Source of the DNA: Nodularia sp. NIES-3585 | GTDB lineage: Bacteria; Cyanobacteriota; Cyanobacteriia; Cyanobacteriales; Nostocaceae | Assembly: GCF_002218065.1 (NCBI RefSeq) | Contig: NZ_BDUB01000001.1 | Span: 4,931,118-4,995,117, forward strand | Direction of reading: 5' to 3' | DNA: 64,000 nucleotides | In this document: positions 42,089 to 52,400 of the stretch, piece by piece | How positions within the stretch are numbered: the first letter of the stretch is position 1 | Layout of the letters: the number at the start of each line of letters is the position of its first letter | The notes under the pieces: model-generated | Database searches by the model: none | The model's input: only the letters and a program-made list of their open reading frames with translations | Told to the model about the DNA's origin: nothing | Translations under genes and position numbers: made by a program

Positions 42089-43357
42089 CTAAGCGATAAC
42101 TGATTGCTGAAGACAATCACCGAGAGCTTTTTTAATGATTAAACACCCTTTTTCAAGAGTTGATAATTCAATTGTTAAAGCAGGTAAAATTTTGATCACG
42201 GTGTCATTTCTGCCAACTCGTTCAGCTATTAATCCCATTTCAAAACACTGTGAGGTGATTTGTTTGGCTAAATTGCAGCCGCCAAAGTTGGCTAGATCAA
42301 TGCCCCAAATCATACCGATGCCTCTGATTTTAATTTTTTCACTAATTGATGCTATTTCTTGGTTGAGGAAATCTTTTAAGAAAGCTTCTTTAATTTTTAC
42401 TTTTTCTTCTAGATTGGTAATTTCTCTATACTCAAGAGCCGCCGTACCACCAACGAATGCTAGTTGATTTCCGCGAAAAGTGCCAGTATGTTCGCCCGGT
42501 TCCCAGAGGTCTAATTCTGGTTTAATCAATAACAAAGACATCGGAAAACCATAACCACTGATAGATTTTGATAACACTACCATATCAGGCACAATTTTGG
42601 CTCTTTCAAAGGAGAAGAAAGGGCCAGAACGACCACAGCCTACTTGAATATCATCACAAATTAATAAAATCTCATGTCTATCACACAAATCTCTCAGGTT
42701 TTGCATCCATTGGATTGGTGCTACGACAATTCCTCCTTCGGCTTGCACGGTTTCAAAAATGATTGCTGCTGGTTTTTCAATGCCAGAATTGACATCATTA
42801 AGTATTGATTCAATAAAGCCGATTGTGTCTAAGCTTTCCATAAAACCATAAGGATAAGGCATAAAAGTTACGTTACTTGATGTGCCACTTATCCCTGCGC
42901 GAATTGCAGTATTACCAGTAATAGATAAACTTCCCAAAGTCATGCCATGATAAGCTCCCATAAAGGAGAATATCCCGGTTCTATTTGTAAATTTCCTGGC
43001 TAATTTTAAAGCTGCTTCAACGGCATTAGTTCCAGTAGGACCACAAAACTGGACATGATAATCGAGATTTTTAGGTTTTAGGATGAACTCAGCAAATTTT
43101 GTTAAAAACTTTTCCTTTGCCGATGTATGCATATCCAAACCATGTGCGATCGCATCAGCTTCTAAGTAAGAAATTACTCTCTCTTTGATGTAATCATTAT
43201 TATGTCCATAATTTAACGCGCCTGCACCTGCCAAAAAATCAATATACTCTTCGCCAGATTGAGAGTAAACTATAGAACCTTTAGCTCTATGAAATATAGC
43301 CGGGAAACTGCGGCAATAACTCCTAACATTTGACTCGCGCTGTTCAAAGATATTCAT
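42089..43357 (-). CDS. Class-III aminotransferase, diaminobutyrate (EctB) type
   Basis: 422 residues. PLP enzyme expected to convert aspartate semialdehyde plus glutamate to L-2,4-diaminobutyrate. Seen: CGPTGTNAVEAALKLARK, GAYHGMTLGSLS, FETVQAEGGI, LICDDIQVGCGRSG, the PLP lysine in LSKSISGYG, and WEPGEHTGTFRGNQLAF, all as in EctB/Dab aminotransferases. EctA and EctC of ectoine synthesis are absent, so the Dab is probably used by the NRPS: the next A domain has a pocket suited to it. AGGT lies 8 bases before the ATG. It is placed between a stand-alone C domain gene and the half-C-A-PCP-E-C gene. Confidence 0.92.
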   Translation of the reverse strand: MNIFEQRESNVRSYCRSFPAIFHRAKGSIVYSQSGEEYIDFLAGAGALNYGHNNDYIKERVISYLEADAIAHGLDMHTSAKEKFLTKFAEFILKPKNLDYHVQFCGPTGTNAVEAALKLARKFTNRTGIFSFMGAYHGMTLGSLSITGNTAIRAGISGTSSNVTFMPYPYGFMESLDTIGFIESILNDVNSGIEKPAAIIFETVQAEGGIVVAPIQWMQNLRDLCDRHEILLICDDIQVGCGRSGPFFSFERAKIVPDMVVLSKSISGYGFPMSLLLIKPELDLWEPGEHTGTFRGNQLAFVGGTAALEYREITNLEEKVKIKEAFLKDFLNQEIASISEKIKIRGIGMIWGIDLANFGGCNLAKQITSQCFEMGLIAERVGRNDTVIKILPALTIELSTLEKGCLIIKKALGDCLQQSVIA

Positions 43358-43370
43358 ATTAGCTACCTAC

Positions 43371-44774
43371 TTAATTGCAATTAGCAAATTCAAAATCAAA
43401 TGTTGCTGCTTTTTCCAAAATTAAGGTTATTTCCTGTTCTTCTACTGTCAAGAATGACAAGTCACGAATACGCACTTCAGGATTAGTCACCATATTTTCT
43501 AGTAATAGTTTGAAATGCTCTAAAATACCTTTGATTGTGTGATTATCAAAGCGACGAAAATCGTAATTAATTCCTAGCCCTAACTTTAACCCTGGCAAAC
43601 CAACTACTGTTAAAGGATAGTTGGTCTTATAAAAGTAACCACTTTCCTGAAGCTCTAAACTTCCTAACTCTTCCTGTAATACCTGAGCCACTGGGTAATT
43701 CTCAAACACGAGAATGCTGTCAAACATAGGTATGCCTCGTGGTATTTCACTCCAGGCTTGAATTTGTGTCAGCGGTGTGTAATCATATTGACGCATTTCA
43801 ACTTGGTGAGCTTGAAAATCTCTGAGCCAAGGTAGTAAAAACTGTTCACCATTTACTTTTATGGCTACAGGTAAAGTGTTGACAAATGTCCCTACTATTG
43901 ATTCAGCTTCCGCCAACTCCAGTGGACGTGCTGAAAGAGTACAACCATAGACTACATTTTTTTCACCAGTGTAATAACTTAGGAGAATAGCCCAAGCGGC
44001 CTGAACGAATGTGTTCAGCGTTAATCTATTTTTTTTTGCTAAGGACTGTAGTGCAGTTGTGGTTGTTTCTGATAGATAGATAACTTCCTCGTCGTATTTT
44101 TCTGCTTGAGTTGATAAATTGTCAACGTAAAGGTTAGTTAAGGCAGTGGGTGTTTTAATTCCCTTCAGCGCCTGTCTCCAAAAATCTTCAGATTGAGATA
44201 TATCCTGTTGTTGCAACCAGTTGATGTAACTGCCAAAAGAACTGCCTGGTTCTGAAGGAGCATCTTTACCTTGGCAAAACGCTTCATAATGTTGAGCAAA
44301 ATCTTTAATTACCATTGAACTCGACCAGCCATCAAGAATTAGATGGTGTTTGCTGAAGATGAATTCGTAAGATTCGTTAGTAAGACGAATTAATGACAGA
44401 CGAATCAGTGATTCTTGAGAGAAATCAAAGCCTCGTTGGCGATCGCTATCTAAAAAAGATTTTAAGCGCTTTTGCTGATCAATTGGGTCTACTGCTCGCC
44501 AATCGTGCTGCTCTAAGGGGACTTTTACATTTTTGTATACAACTTGTAAGGGTTTGTCGATTTCTTCCCAATAAAAGCCGGTACGTAAAGCTGTGTGGCG
44601 ATTAACAACTTTCTGCCAAGCTTGTTCAAAAGCAGTAAGGTTGAGATTACCATATAAAGTATGACTAAACTGGAAAAAATAAAGTCCTAATTCTGGGGCA
44701 TACAAACTATGAAATAGAATGCCTTTCTGTAGCGGTGCTAGTTCGTAAATATCTTGGATATTGTCTGTTTTCAT
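43371..44774 (-). CDS. Stand-alone NRPS condensation domain
   Basis: 467 residues, a single C domain with nothing else. The N-terminus YELAPLQKGILFHSLYAPELG is the form seen in DCL-type C domains that follow epimerases. HHLILDGWS is intact (about 145). FVQAAWAILLSYYTGEKNVVYG and VGTFVNTLP mark the second lobe. The upstream NRPS gene (44851-49425) ends in an E domain and the downstream A-containing NRPS has only half a C domain, so this protein most likely joins the upstream D-residue to the Dab module in trans. It is 76 bases after the previous NRPS gene and 13 bases before the aminotransferase gene. Confidence 0.93.
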   Translation of the reverse strand: MKTDNIQDIYELAPLQKGILFHSLYAPELGLYFFQFSHTLYGNLNLTAFEQAWQKVVNRHTALRTGFYWEEIDKPLQVVYKNVKVPLEQHDWRAVDPIDQQKRLKSFLDSDRQRGFDFSQESLIRLSLIRLTNESYEFIFSKHHLILDGWSSSMVIKDFAQHYEAFCQGKDAPSEPGSSFGSYINWLQQQDISQSEDFWRQALKGIKTPTALTNLYVDNLSTQAEKYDEEVIYLSETTTTALQSLAKKNRLTLNTFVQAAWAILLSYYTGEKNVVYGCTLSARPLELAEAESIVGTFVNTLPVAIKVNGEQFLLPWLRDFQAHQVEMRQYDYTPLTQIQAWSEIPRGIPMFDSILVFENYPVAQVLQEELGSLELQESGYFYKTNYPLTVVGLPGLKLGLGINYDFRRFDNHTIKGILEHFKLLLENMVTNPEVRIRDLSFLTVEEQEITLILEKAATFDFEFANCN

Positions 44775-44850
44775 GAAAAGAACTCTCTGGATGACCGTTG
44801 TATTAAAAAAGAATTTTTACTCTGTTATTGGTAGAGGTAATTCATGACAG

Positions 44851-47800
44851 CTACTTATTTCCTTGATTAATTTTGGCTAATAACTGGTCTAAATCTTTTT
44901 GGCTGACGTTCGCTTTTGAGAAGTCTGAAGGCGTGTATCCTCCAGCCTCTGGAGATTGGCAATGAGTAATCAGTTCACGCAACGCCTGGACAAAATTCTC
45001 AGCTAAAGTTTCAATGGTGGTTCGGCGATGGATATTTTCGCTATAACTCCAACTCAGTTGCAGCTGACCGGAACTAATTAAGCTGTTAACTACCAGCAAG
45101 CGATCGCGACTACCTTGCAAACTGCGCTCTGGGCCTGTAGACTCATCAGCTGGTTCAAATAGTGATGACTCTGACATAATTTTGTCAAATTGACCCAAAT
45201 AGTTAAATTTCACTGGCGGTTCCGGCAGTTTTGCCAGTTGATCAGTAATATTACGGTCTTCCTTCAGGTAACGCAGCAAGCCATAACCAATCCCTCGATG
45301 CGGTATATTACGCAATTGCTCTTTGATTAGTTTTAATGCTGTTCCAGGATCGAGATTTTTCCCTAAATCCAACAGAACTGGGAAATGAGTTGTAAACCAG
45401 CCCACTGTACGTGAGAGGTCAACGTTATCGCAGATTTCCTCCCGTCCGTGACCTTCCATCTCCACTAACAGCGAATTCTCTCCTGTTAACTCGGCAAAAG
45501 CTTGGACTAGCGCTGTCAGCAAAACTTCGTTGATTTGTGTACTATAGGCAGATGGAACTTCCTGAAGCAGCGCTTGAGTTTCTGCTTTACTCAAGGATAC
45601 TGAAACTATTTTTTCGGAAGCAAGGGTGTTGTTACCTTCTAAATAGTCCACAGGGAAAGAGGAAAAGGATTTCTGAGTTTGAGTCAGCCAATAATCCCAC
45701 TCTTGCCGCACCTCTGCTGAGTTGGCGTAGTCTGTTAGTAACTCAGCCCATCGTTTGAAAGAGGTAGTTTTGGGTGGCAATTCCGTTACTTCTCCCCGTT
45801 CCAGTTGTTCATAAATTGTTTGGAAATCTTCCAGCAAAATCCGCCAAGACACACCATCAACAGCTAAGTGGTGGATGAGAATTAACAAGCGACTGGGTTT
45901 TGATGCACCCAAATTAAATAAAGCTACCCGCACCAAGGGGTTTGAGGACAGGTCAAAGCTAGTTTGTAATTCTGCTGCGGCTGTTTCTAAAGCCTGTTGT
46001 TGCTCTGTTTCTGGCAGTGCTGACAAATCTATATGCGTAAAAGGCATCACATTCTCAAAGTCAGCGTTGATTTGTTGCCAACCAGATTCTGTTTGTATGA
46101 AACGCAGACGCAGTGCGTCATGGTATAGCAATAATTGCTGGACTGTCTTTTCTAAGCATACATGGTCAAGCGATCGCCTGACTTGCAATAAAACTGTCTG
46201 GTTCCAGTGGTGTGGTTCGGGCTGATTTTGTTCAAAAAACCAGTGCTGGATTGGTGTTAGAGGCAAAGAACCAGTGATTGTCTCCTGTTCCGCCATAATT
46301 ACAAAATTAGTGCCAGCAGCGGCTGCTAGTTCCCCAATTGTTTGGTGTTCAAACAGTTGCTTAGGTTTGAGCTTGAGACCTGCTTGATTAGCTCTGGCCA
46401 CAATTTGAATACTAATAATTGAGTCACCGCCTAGCTCGAAGAAGTTATCCCCAATGCCAACTTGCTCAACTCTAAGAACTTGCGCCCAAATTTTAGCCAG
46501 TATTTTTTCATTGGGTGTGCGTGGTGCTATGTATGTTTCTTTTAAAACAGTCCTGGATGTATCAGGCGCAGGTAGTAGCTGCCGATTCACCTTGCCATTA
46601 GCTGTCAAAGGCAGAGCCTTTAGCTGCACAAAAAACGCTGGCACCATATATTCAGGTAACAACTCCAGGAGAAATTGGCGCAGTTCAGTAGTTTTAGGGT
46701 CTAATTCATGTTTAGGCACTACATAAGCTACTAAGCGTTTGTTGCCCGTTTCATCTTCTTGTGCTGTGACTACGGTTTCACTCACAGCAGGATGTTTTAA
46801 TAACGAAGTTTCAATTTCTCCTAACTCAATCCGGAAGCCGCGGACTTTAATTTGGTGGTCAATTCGTCCCAGAAATTCAATGTTGCCATCGCTGAGGTAA
46901 CGTACTAAATCTCCGGTTTTGTATAGTTTCTTTCCAGGAATAAAAGGATGATTAATAAATTTCTCGGCAGTTAAATCTGGTTGCTTTAAATAACCTCGTG
47001 CTAAAGCCGCACCACCAATGTGGAGTTCTCCAGGTACTCCCATTGGGACTAATTGCCCCACAGAGTCGAGTAAGTAGATTTGGGTGTTAGCCAGTGGACG
47101 ACCAATGGGAACTGTTTGATATTCTTGGCTTGTTGCTTCCTGACTAACTGTGAAGGTGGTAACACCGACAGTGGTTTCGGTGGGGCCATAGTGGTTAATA
47201 ATCTGACAATCTGGTGCTAACTGCCGAATCTGCTCAATCAAATTCCAACTGGTGGCTTCACCTCCTAGCACTAATCGCTGGCGGGGGAGAATGGCTTTAT
47301 TTGTCTGTGATGTCAGCAGCGCTTTCAGGTGTGAAGGTACAATTTTGAGGCAGTCGATGGGATGATGGTAAAAGTAATCTGCTAAAGCTTGAGGATCAGA
47401 AGCGCGATCGCTAGAAATTAGATGCAGACATCCACCACGACACAGGGAAGGAAAGATCACGGTGTTGCCTAAGTCTGCGGCAAAAGTGGAAACAGTGGCA
47501 AAACTCGCATCAGCAGGCAGATTCAAGATTTCTTGGATGTTGTACAGATAGTTGAGTAATTGCTGATGCTCAACAACAACTCCTTTGGGAACACCTGTAG
47601 AACCAGAGGTGTAGATGACATATACTGAGTTGTCAGGTCTAACTTGGCTTGTCAGATTACCGCTAGGTTCTTGATTAATAATTTCCCAGTCGCTATCTAG
47701 GCTGATAATTTTGGCTGTGCATTCAGAAAATCGGTCAACTAACTGGTGTTGTGTTAGTAGTATGGGTACTTCAGCATCCTGCGATCGCCAAGTAATACCA

Positions 47801-49425
47801 GAGGTTGGTAAATTGGGGTCTAATGGTAGGTAAGCCCCACCTGCTTTGATAATACCAAGCAATCCGACGATCATTTCTAGCGATCGCTCTAGGCATAACC
47901 CAACTACCACTTCTGGTTTGACTCCCAGTTTCTGCAAGTAATGAGCTAGTTGATTGGCTTTGTGGTTCAGTTGTGCATAGGTTAGTTGCTGGTCTTCAAA
48001 AACAACGGCAACCTGATGGGGTGTTTTTTCTACCTGTTCTGCAAACAGTTGGTGAATGCACTGATCTGTGGGATAATCAATCTGGGCTTGGTTAAAATTT
48101 AGCAGTTGTTGGCGATCGCTTGGGCTGATAATTTCTAATTGACTAATTTTCTGTGCTGGGTTAGTGGTTACACTCGTTAATAAAGTTTGAAATTGTCCCG
48201 CGAGACGCTCAATAGTATCTTGGGAAAAGTAATTATTATCGTAGTAGAAATCTGCTATTAAAGAGCTTTCATCTTGAGTACAACTTAACTTAAGTTTAAA
48301 TGGTTCAATACAACTATAGTATTTTTGTAGAGAGAATGAAACATCCTTAGCAAATAATTTTTCGGTTAATTGTTCAAACTCAAAACCAATGGGAAATGCT
48401 AAATCATTGTCATTTTCTAAAGATTCGGGAACGAAATAATCTTGCCATTCGGTGGTGTCGTCTAAAGTCTTTTTAACACTCTCTAAAAGTTCTCCTAAAT
48501 TCAAGTCTGGTGTCAAATAACTTTTAATTGGTATCCAGGTTGCAAGTAATCCGAGTACCTCATCCAACTCTTCATATTGTCTGAGATTACAGCCCATACC
48601 AATGATAATATCAGATTCTCCTGTGAGTCGCCAAATCAGCGTTTGCCAACAAACTAATAATATGACAGCAGTGGAAGTATCATACTTTTGAGCTAATATT
48701 GCCATCTTTTCTGTCAGTTCAAAATCGCTCTGGAATTGATAACAATCAACTGCAAATTTTGATTGGTTTAACAGCTTATTCTCAAAAGGTAACCTAGCGA
48801 GTGGAGAAGCTTTTTGCTCATCCCAGTAATTTTTAGCTTTTTCTGCATCCTCATCTACAAGTAATTGGTTGTGCCATTCTGAAAATTGAATAAATTGTAC
48901 TGGTTGCTCATTTAATTCCTGGTTTTCTAAGCAATTAAAATAAGAACTACTAATTTCACGCACTAAATTTTTAATTGTTTGTACATCTGCCACCAGTGCA
49001 GGTAATGAGATCAGCAAAGTATGTAAACTTGGCGAACACTTAAGTAAATATAAACGAAATATTAAACCTTGCTCCAGGTCAAAACCTATATGTCTATCTT
49101 GCTGAAACAGTTCTGCAATTTTCCAGAAATATTCCTGCTCACTACAGAAACTTAAATCTATATCTTGCCATACAGGCAAAGTAACACTACTATCTGAGAC
49201 AACCATAACAGGGTACTTTCTACTAGGCAATTGACAAAAACTTGTCCGGAGAATTTCATGTCGATTGACTACTGTTTGTAATGCTTTTTTGAAAATATCT
49301 GCTTGGAAATTTCCTTCTATCCGAATAGCACCTTGAGTTAGATATGCAGAACTATTTTGTTGTAATAACCAAAGATGTTTTTGATGGGGAGAAAGCCGAA
49401 AACCTTTAGCAGTGATATTTATCAT
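44851..49425 (-). CDS. NRPS, C'-A(Asp)-PCP-E
   Basis: 1524 residues. Domains: C-like 1-430 with HHxxxDG replaced by SLPALVAD (about 135-142); A about 440-945; PCP FFELGGDSII about 997; E about 1050-1495 with intact HHLAVDG (about 1182). Pocket residues from FAADLGNT, KIVPS, LVLGGE and NHYGPTETTVG give D-L-T-K-V-G-H-V-G-K, nearly the textbook Asp code. The preceding gene ends in C-TauD, so the Asp loaded here is the expected substrate of that fused hydroxylase and that C domain. ATG 49425 has AAGGAG 7 bases upstream, overlapping the end of the preceding gene. It continues to the stand-alone C domain gene. Confidence 0.95.
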   Translation of the reverse strand: MINITAKGFRLSPHQKHLWLLQQNSSAYLTQGAIRIEGNFQADIFKKALQTVVNRHEILRTSFCQLPSRKYPVMVVSDSSVTLPVWQDIDLSFCSEQEYFWKIAELFQQDRHIGFDLEQGLIFRLYLLKCSPSLHTLLISLPALVADVQTIKNLVREISSSYFNCLENQELNEQPVQFIQFSEWHNQLLVDEDAEKAKNYWDEQKASPLARLPFENKLLNQSKFAVDCYQFQSDFELTEKMAILAQKYDTSTAVILLVCWQTLIWRLTGESDIIIGMGCNLRQYEELDEVLGLLATWIPIKSYLTPDLNLGELLESVKKTLDDTTEWQDYFVPESLENDNDLAFPIGFEFEQLTEKLFAKDVSFSLQKYYSCIEPFKLKLSCTQDESSLIADFYYDNNYFSQDTIERLAGQFQTLLTSVTTNPAQKISQLEIISPSDRQQLLNFNQAQIDYPTDQCIHQLFAEQVEKTPHQVAVVFEDQQLTYAQLNHKANQLAHYLQKLGVKPEVVVGLCLERSLEMIVGLLGIIKAGGAYLPLDPNLPTSGITWRSQDAEVPILLTQHQLVDRFSECTAKIISLDSDWEIINQEPSGNLTSQVRPDNSVYVIYTSGSTGVPKGVVVEHQQLLNYLYNIQEILNLPADASFATVSTFAADLGNTVIFPSLCRGGCLHLISSDRASDPQALADYFYHHPIDCLKIVPSHLKALLTSQTNKAILPRQRLVLGGEATSWNLIEQIRQLAPDCQIINHYGPTETTVGVTTFTVSQEATSQEYQTVPIGRPLANTQIYLLDSVGQLVPMGVPGELHIGGAALARGYLKQPDLTAEKFINHPFIPGKKLYKTGDLVRYLSDGNIEFLGRIDHQIKVRGFRIELGEIETSLLKHPAVSETVVTAQEDETGNKRLVAYVVPKHELDPKTTELRQFLLELLPEYMVPAFFVQLKALPLTANGKVNRQLLPAPDTSRTVLKETYIAPRTPNEKILAKIWAQVLRVEQVGIGDNFFELGGDSIISIQIVARANQAGLKLKPKQLFEHQTIGELAAAAGTNFVIMAEQETITGSLPLTPIQHWFFEQNQPEPHHWNQTVLLQVRRSLDHVCLEKTVQQLLLYHDALRLRFIQTESGWQQINADFENVMPFTHIDLSALPETEQQQALETAAAELQTSFDLSSNPLVRVALFNLGASKPSRLLILIHHLAVDGVSWRILLEDFQTIYEQLERGEVTELPPKTTSFKRWAELLTDYANSAEVRQEWDYWLTQTQKSFSSFPVDYLEGNNTLASEKIVSVSLSKAETQALLQEVPSAYSTQINEVLLTALVQAFAELTGENSLLVEMEGHGREEICDNVDLSRTVGWFTTHFPVLLDLGKNLDPGTALKLIKEQLRNIPHRGIGYGLLRYLKEDRNITDQLAKLPEPPVKFNYLGQFDKIMSESSLFEPADESTGPERSLQGSRDRLLVVNSLISSGQLQLSWSYSENIHRRTTIETLAENFVQALRELITHCQSPEAGGYTPSDFSKANVSQKDLDQLLAKINQGNK

Positions 49426-49429
49426 TTAA

Positions 49430-52400
49430 TTACTCCTTCTTTTTTACATATAAAACATTTTCACTTTGAACCATTTCCCCCATTGCTACAATAATCTTAC
49501 GTTGCCCTAGATATGGATAACGTCCATGTGCAGCGAGCATATTATCTAGCATTAAAACGTCTCTTTTCTGCCAAGAGAAGCTAGTTGTACACTGCTGATA
49601 AATTTCATTAATCTCTGTAATCACTGATTCTTCTATAGGAGTTCCGTCACCGTAATAAACATTACGTGGCAACTCTTCATCTTTATACAAAGATAATAAA
49701 GATTTTCTCACTTCTGCATCTAAATATGATATGTGATGCAACTGTATTTGATTAAAAAATACTTTGTCGCCAGTCTTAGGATGTACTGCTAAAGCTGGAC
49801 GAATTTGGCGAGTAACTAAACTATCATTATTGTACCATGTAAAATCAATTTTAGCTTGATTACAGTAATTTTCTACTGCCAATTTATCATCAGTTTGAAA
49901 GAATTCTTGCCAACTGACATCAAGACCACCAGTATAGTGACGAACATAAAGCAACTGTTTTTCAACCAGTCTATCTCGGAGCTTGGGATTGAGTTTTTGG
50001 TAAGCTTGACGACAGTCTACAATTGGCGTTTCTCCACCTTGTTCAGATGCTTGTAAACAGCAAAACCAAATTTTTAAAGGGAACTGATGTGAGTGAGAAC
50101 TTTCATTATGGAAGAGGATGGCTTTATCAGAGGGATAAGGGGTAGAACCATAGACTTTACTTCCTTTCACCTTACGAGGTAAGTCTCCATATTCTCCAAA
50201 TAAATCTGGATAAATTGCCTGGGCAAAACTTTGAAATTTAGATTCAGAATCAACATCAAAGCCTCTAAATAAAATAGCGCCATGTTTGAGTAATTCTTTT
50301 TCGATAAATTCCCGATTATTTTGCACCCAATTCACTAAATTGATTTCATCATCGTTAGGCTGAATCACTAAAGGCAATATTTGCCCTGGTTGGAAATAAT
50401 CAATTTTAATTAATTTTTCTGGTAATAAATTGATAGCCTTGGGAGAAACGCTCATAAATTTTTCCCTTTTGAATGCTTTACGTTCTTTTTTTTGCATAGC
50501 TTGTTGTTTACTTTCACTGTCAGTCAGCATTTCTAGATTGTTAATTTTGGTATCAGGCTGCGCCACAATACTGTTAAGCAGCGTTTTAAAATGCTCCGTC
50601 ATGCAACTAATAATTTTTTCATCAAACAAATCAGCGTTATATTGCCATTCACCTAATATTCCCTCTTCCGTTTCTGTCAAAAATAGCGCTAAATCAAATT
50701 TAGCAATCTTACTTTCAACTTCTAACAGATGTAATGTCAGCCCTGGCAATTCTAAGGGGGGCATGGGAGTATTTTGGAGAACAAATAACACTTGAAACAG
50801 TGGCGAAGTGTTATTTAAATTGCGTTCAGGTTGTAATGCCTTCACCAACTCATCAAAGGGTAAATCTTGATGAGCATAAGCTCCTAATAAACAAGAACGT
50901 ACTTGTTTAAGTAATTCCCGGAAACTAGGGTTATCTCCAAGGTGAGTGCGTAAAACCAGCAAATTAACAAAAAACCCAATTAACGGTTCTATCTCAGCCC
51001 GGTTACGGTTAGCAACGTCAGTGCCTACAACGATGTCATCTTGATTTGTGTAACGTTGCAGCAACACGTTAAAACCTGCCAGCAGAGTCATGAATAAAGT
51101 TACACCTTCTTGACGTGAAAGTGCTTGGAGGGCTTTGGAGTTCTGAGAGGAAATGACGAAAGATAAAGCTTTACCAGAATTTGTTTTCACTTCCGAACGT
51201 GGACGAATTGTTGGTAATTGCAATACGGGTAAATTACTACCCAATTGCTTTTTCCAGTAGGCGAGTTGGCTTTGGAGAACCTCACCTTGCAACCATTGTC
51301 GTTGCCACATTGCAAAATCTACATATTGGATAGGCAATTCTGGGAGTGAAGCGGGTTTTCCCGCACAGAAAGCTGTATAAAGTGCTGAAACTTCTTGAAC
51401 TAACACGCCGATTGACCATCTATCAGAGACGATGTGGTGCATCGTCAGTAGTAATATGTGTTCTTGTTCATCAAGACGTAATAGTTTGACTCTCAGTAGG
51501 TAATCGCTGCTAATGTTAAATGGGTGTTGGAGTTCTTGTGTAGTCTGTTGTTTAATTTCGACTTCTTGCTGATCTAAAGGTAACTTGCTAATATCGATGG
51601 TTGGTAAAATTAAGGGCTTTGCTTGAGAGATTACAACTACTGCTTGCCCTGCAACGGTCTGGAAATTGGTTCTTAATACTTCATGGCGGCGCACAATTTC
51701 GTTGAAACTTTGCCGTAATGCGTTAAAATTTAATTCCCCTTGGAGACGCACAGCCGCAGGAATGTTGTAGAAAGGGCTATTTGGTTCTAATTGAGCTAAG
51801 AACCATAACCTCTGTTGAGCAAATGATAGCGGTAATTGTGGCGTATTCCATCGCTCTATCCGCTCTATATTTGTGGTTTGAGTTCCTAACCCTGCTTTAT
51901 TGGCTGTTTCAATTTCTGTGGCTAACCCAGCGATTGTCGGTTTTGCAAATAAATCACGTAAAGGCAGTTCTACTTGAAAAACTTGCCGAATTCGGGACAT
52001 AACACGAGTGGCGATTAATGAATGACCGCCTAATTCAAAGAAATTATCATGAATACCTACTTTGTCAAGTCCCAGTATTTCTGCCCAAATTCCTGCTAAT
52101 AAAATCTCAATTTGTGTATTAGGAGTAACTTGAGGGAGCGATGATCCCAGTGTCAAATTAGGTTTAGGTAGGGCCTTGCGGTCAACTTTACCATTGGGCG
52201 TGAGTGGTAGCGCTTCCAGCGTCACAAAAGCCCCCGGTATCATGTAACTGGGCAACTTTGATTCTAAGAATCCTCGCAGTTCTTTAATTGTTACTGTTTG
52301 CTCTTTTTCAGGAACTACATAAGCGACTAAACTTTGAGAATCTACTGTATCTTTCCGTAGTGTAACTATGGTTTCTAGAACTGCGGGATATTGACTGATA

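Noticed and set aside
42089-43357. Ectoine biosynthesis
   Set aside because: Only the EctB-type aminotransferase is present; ectA and ectC are absent and the gene is embedded among NRPS genes.
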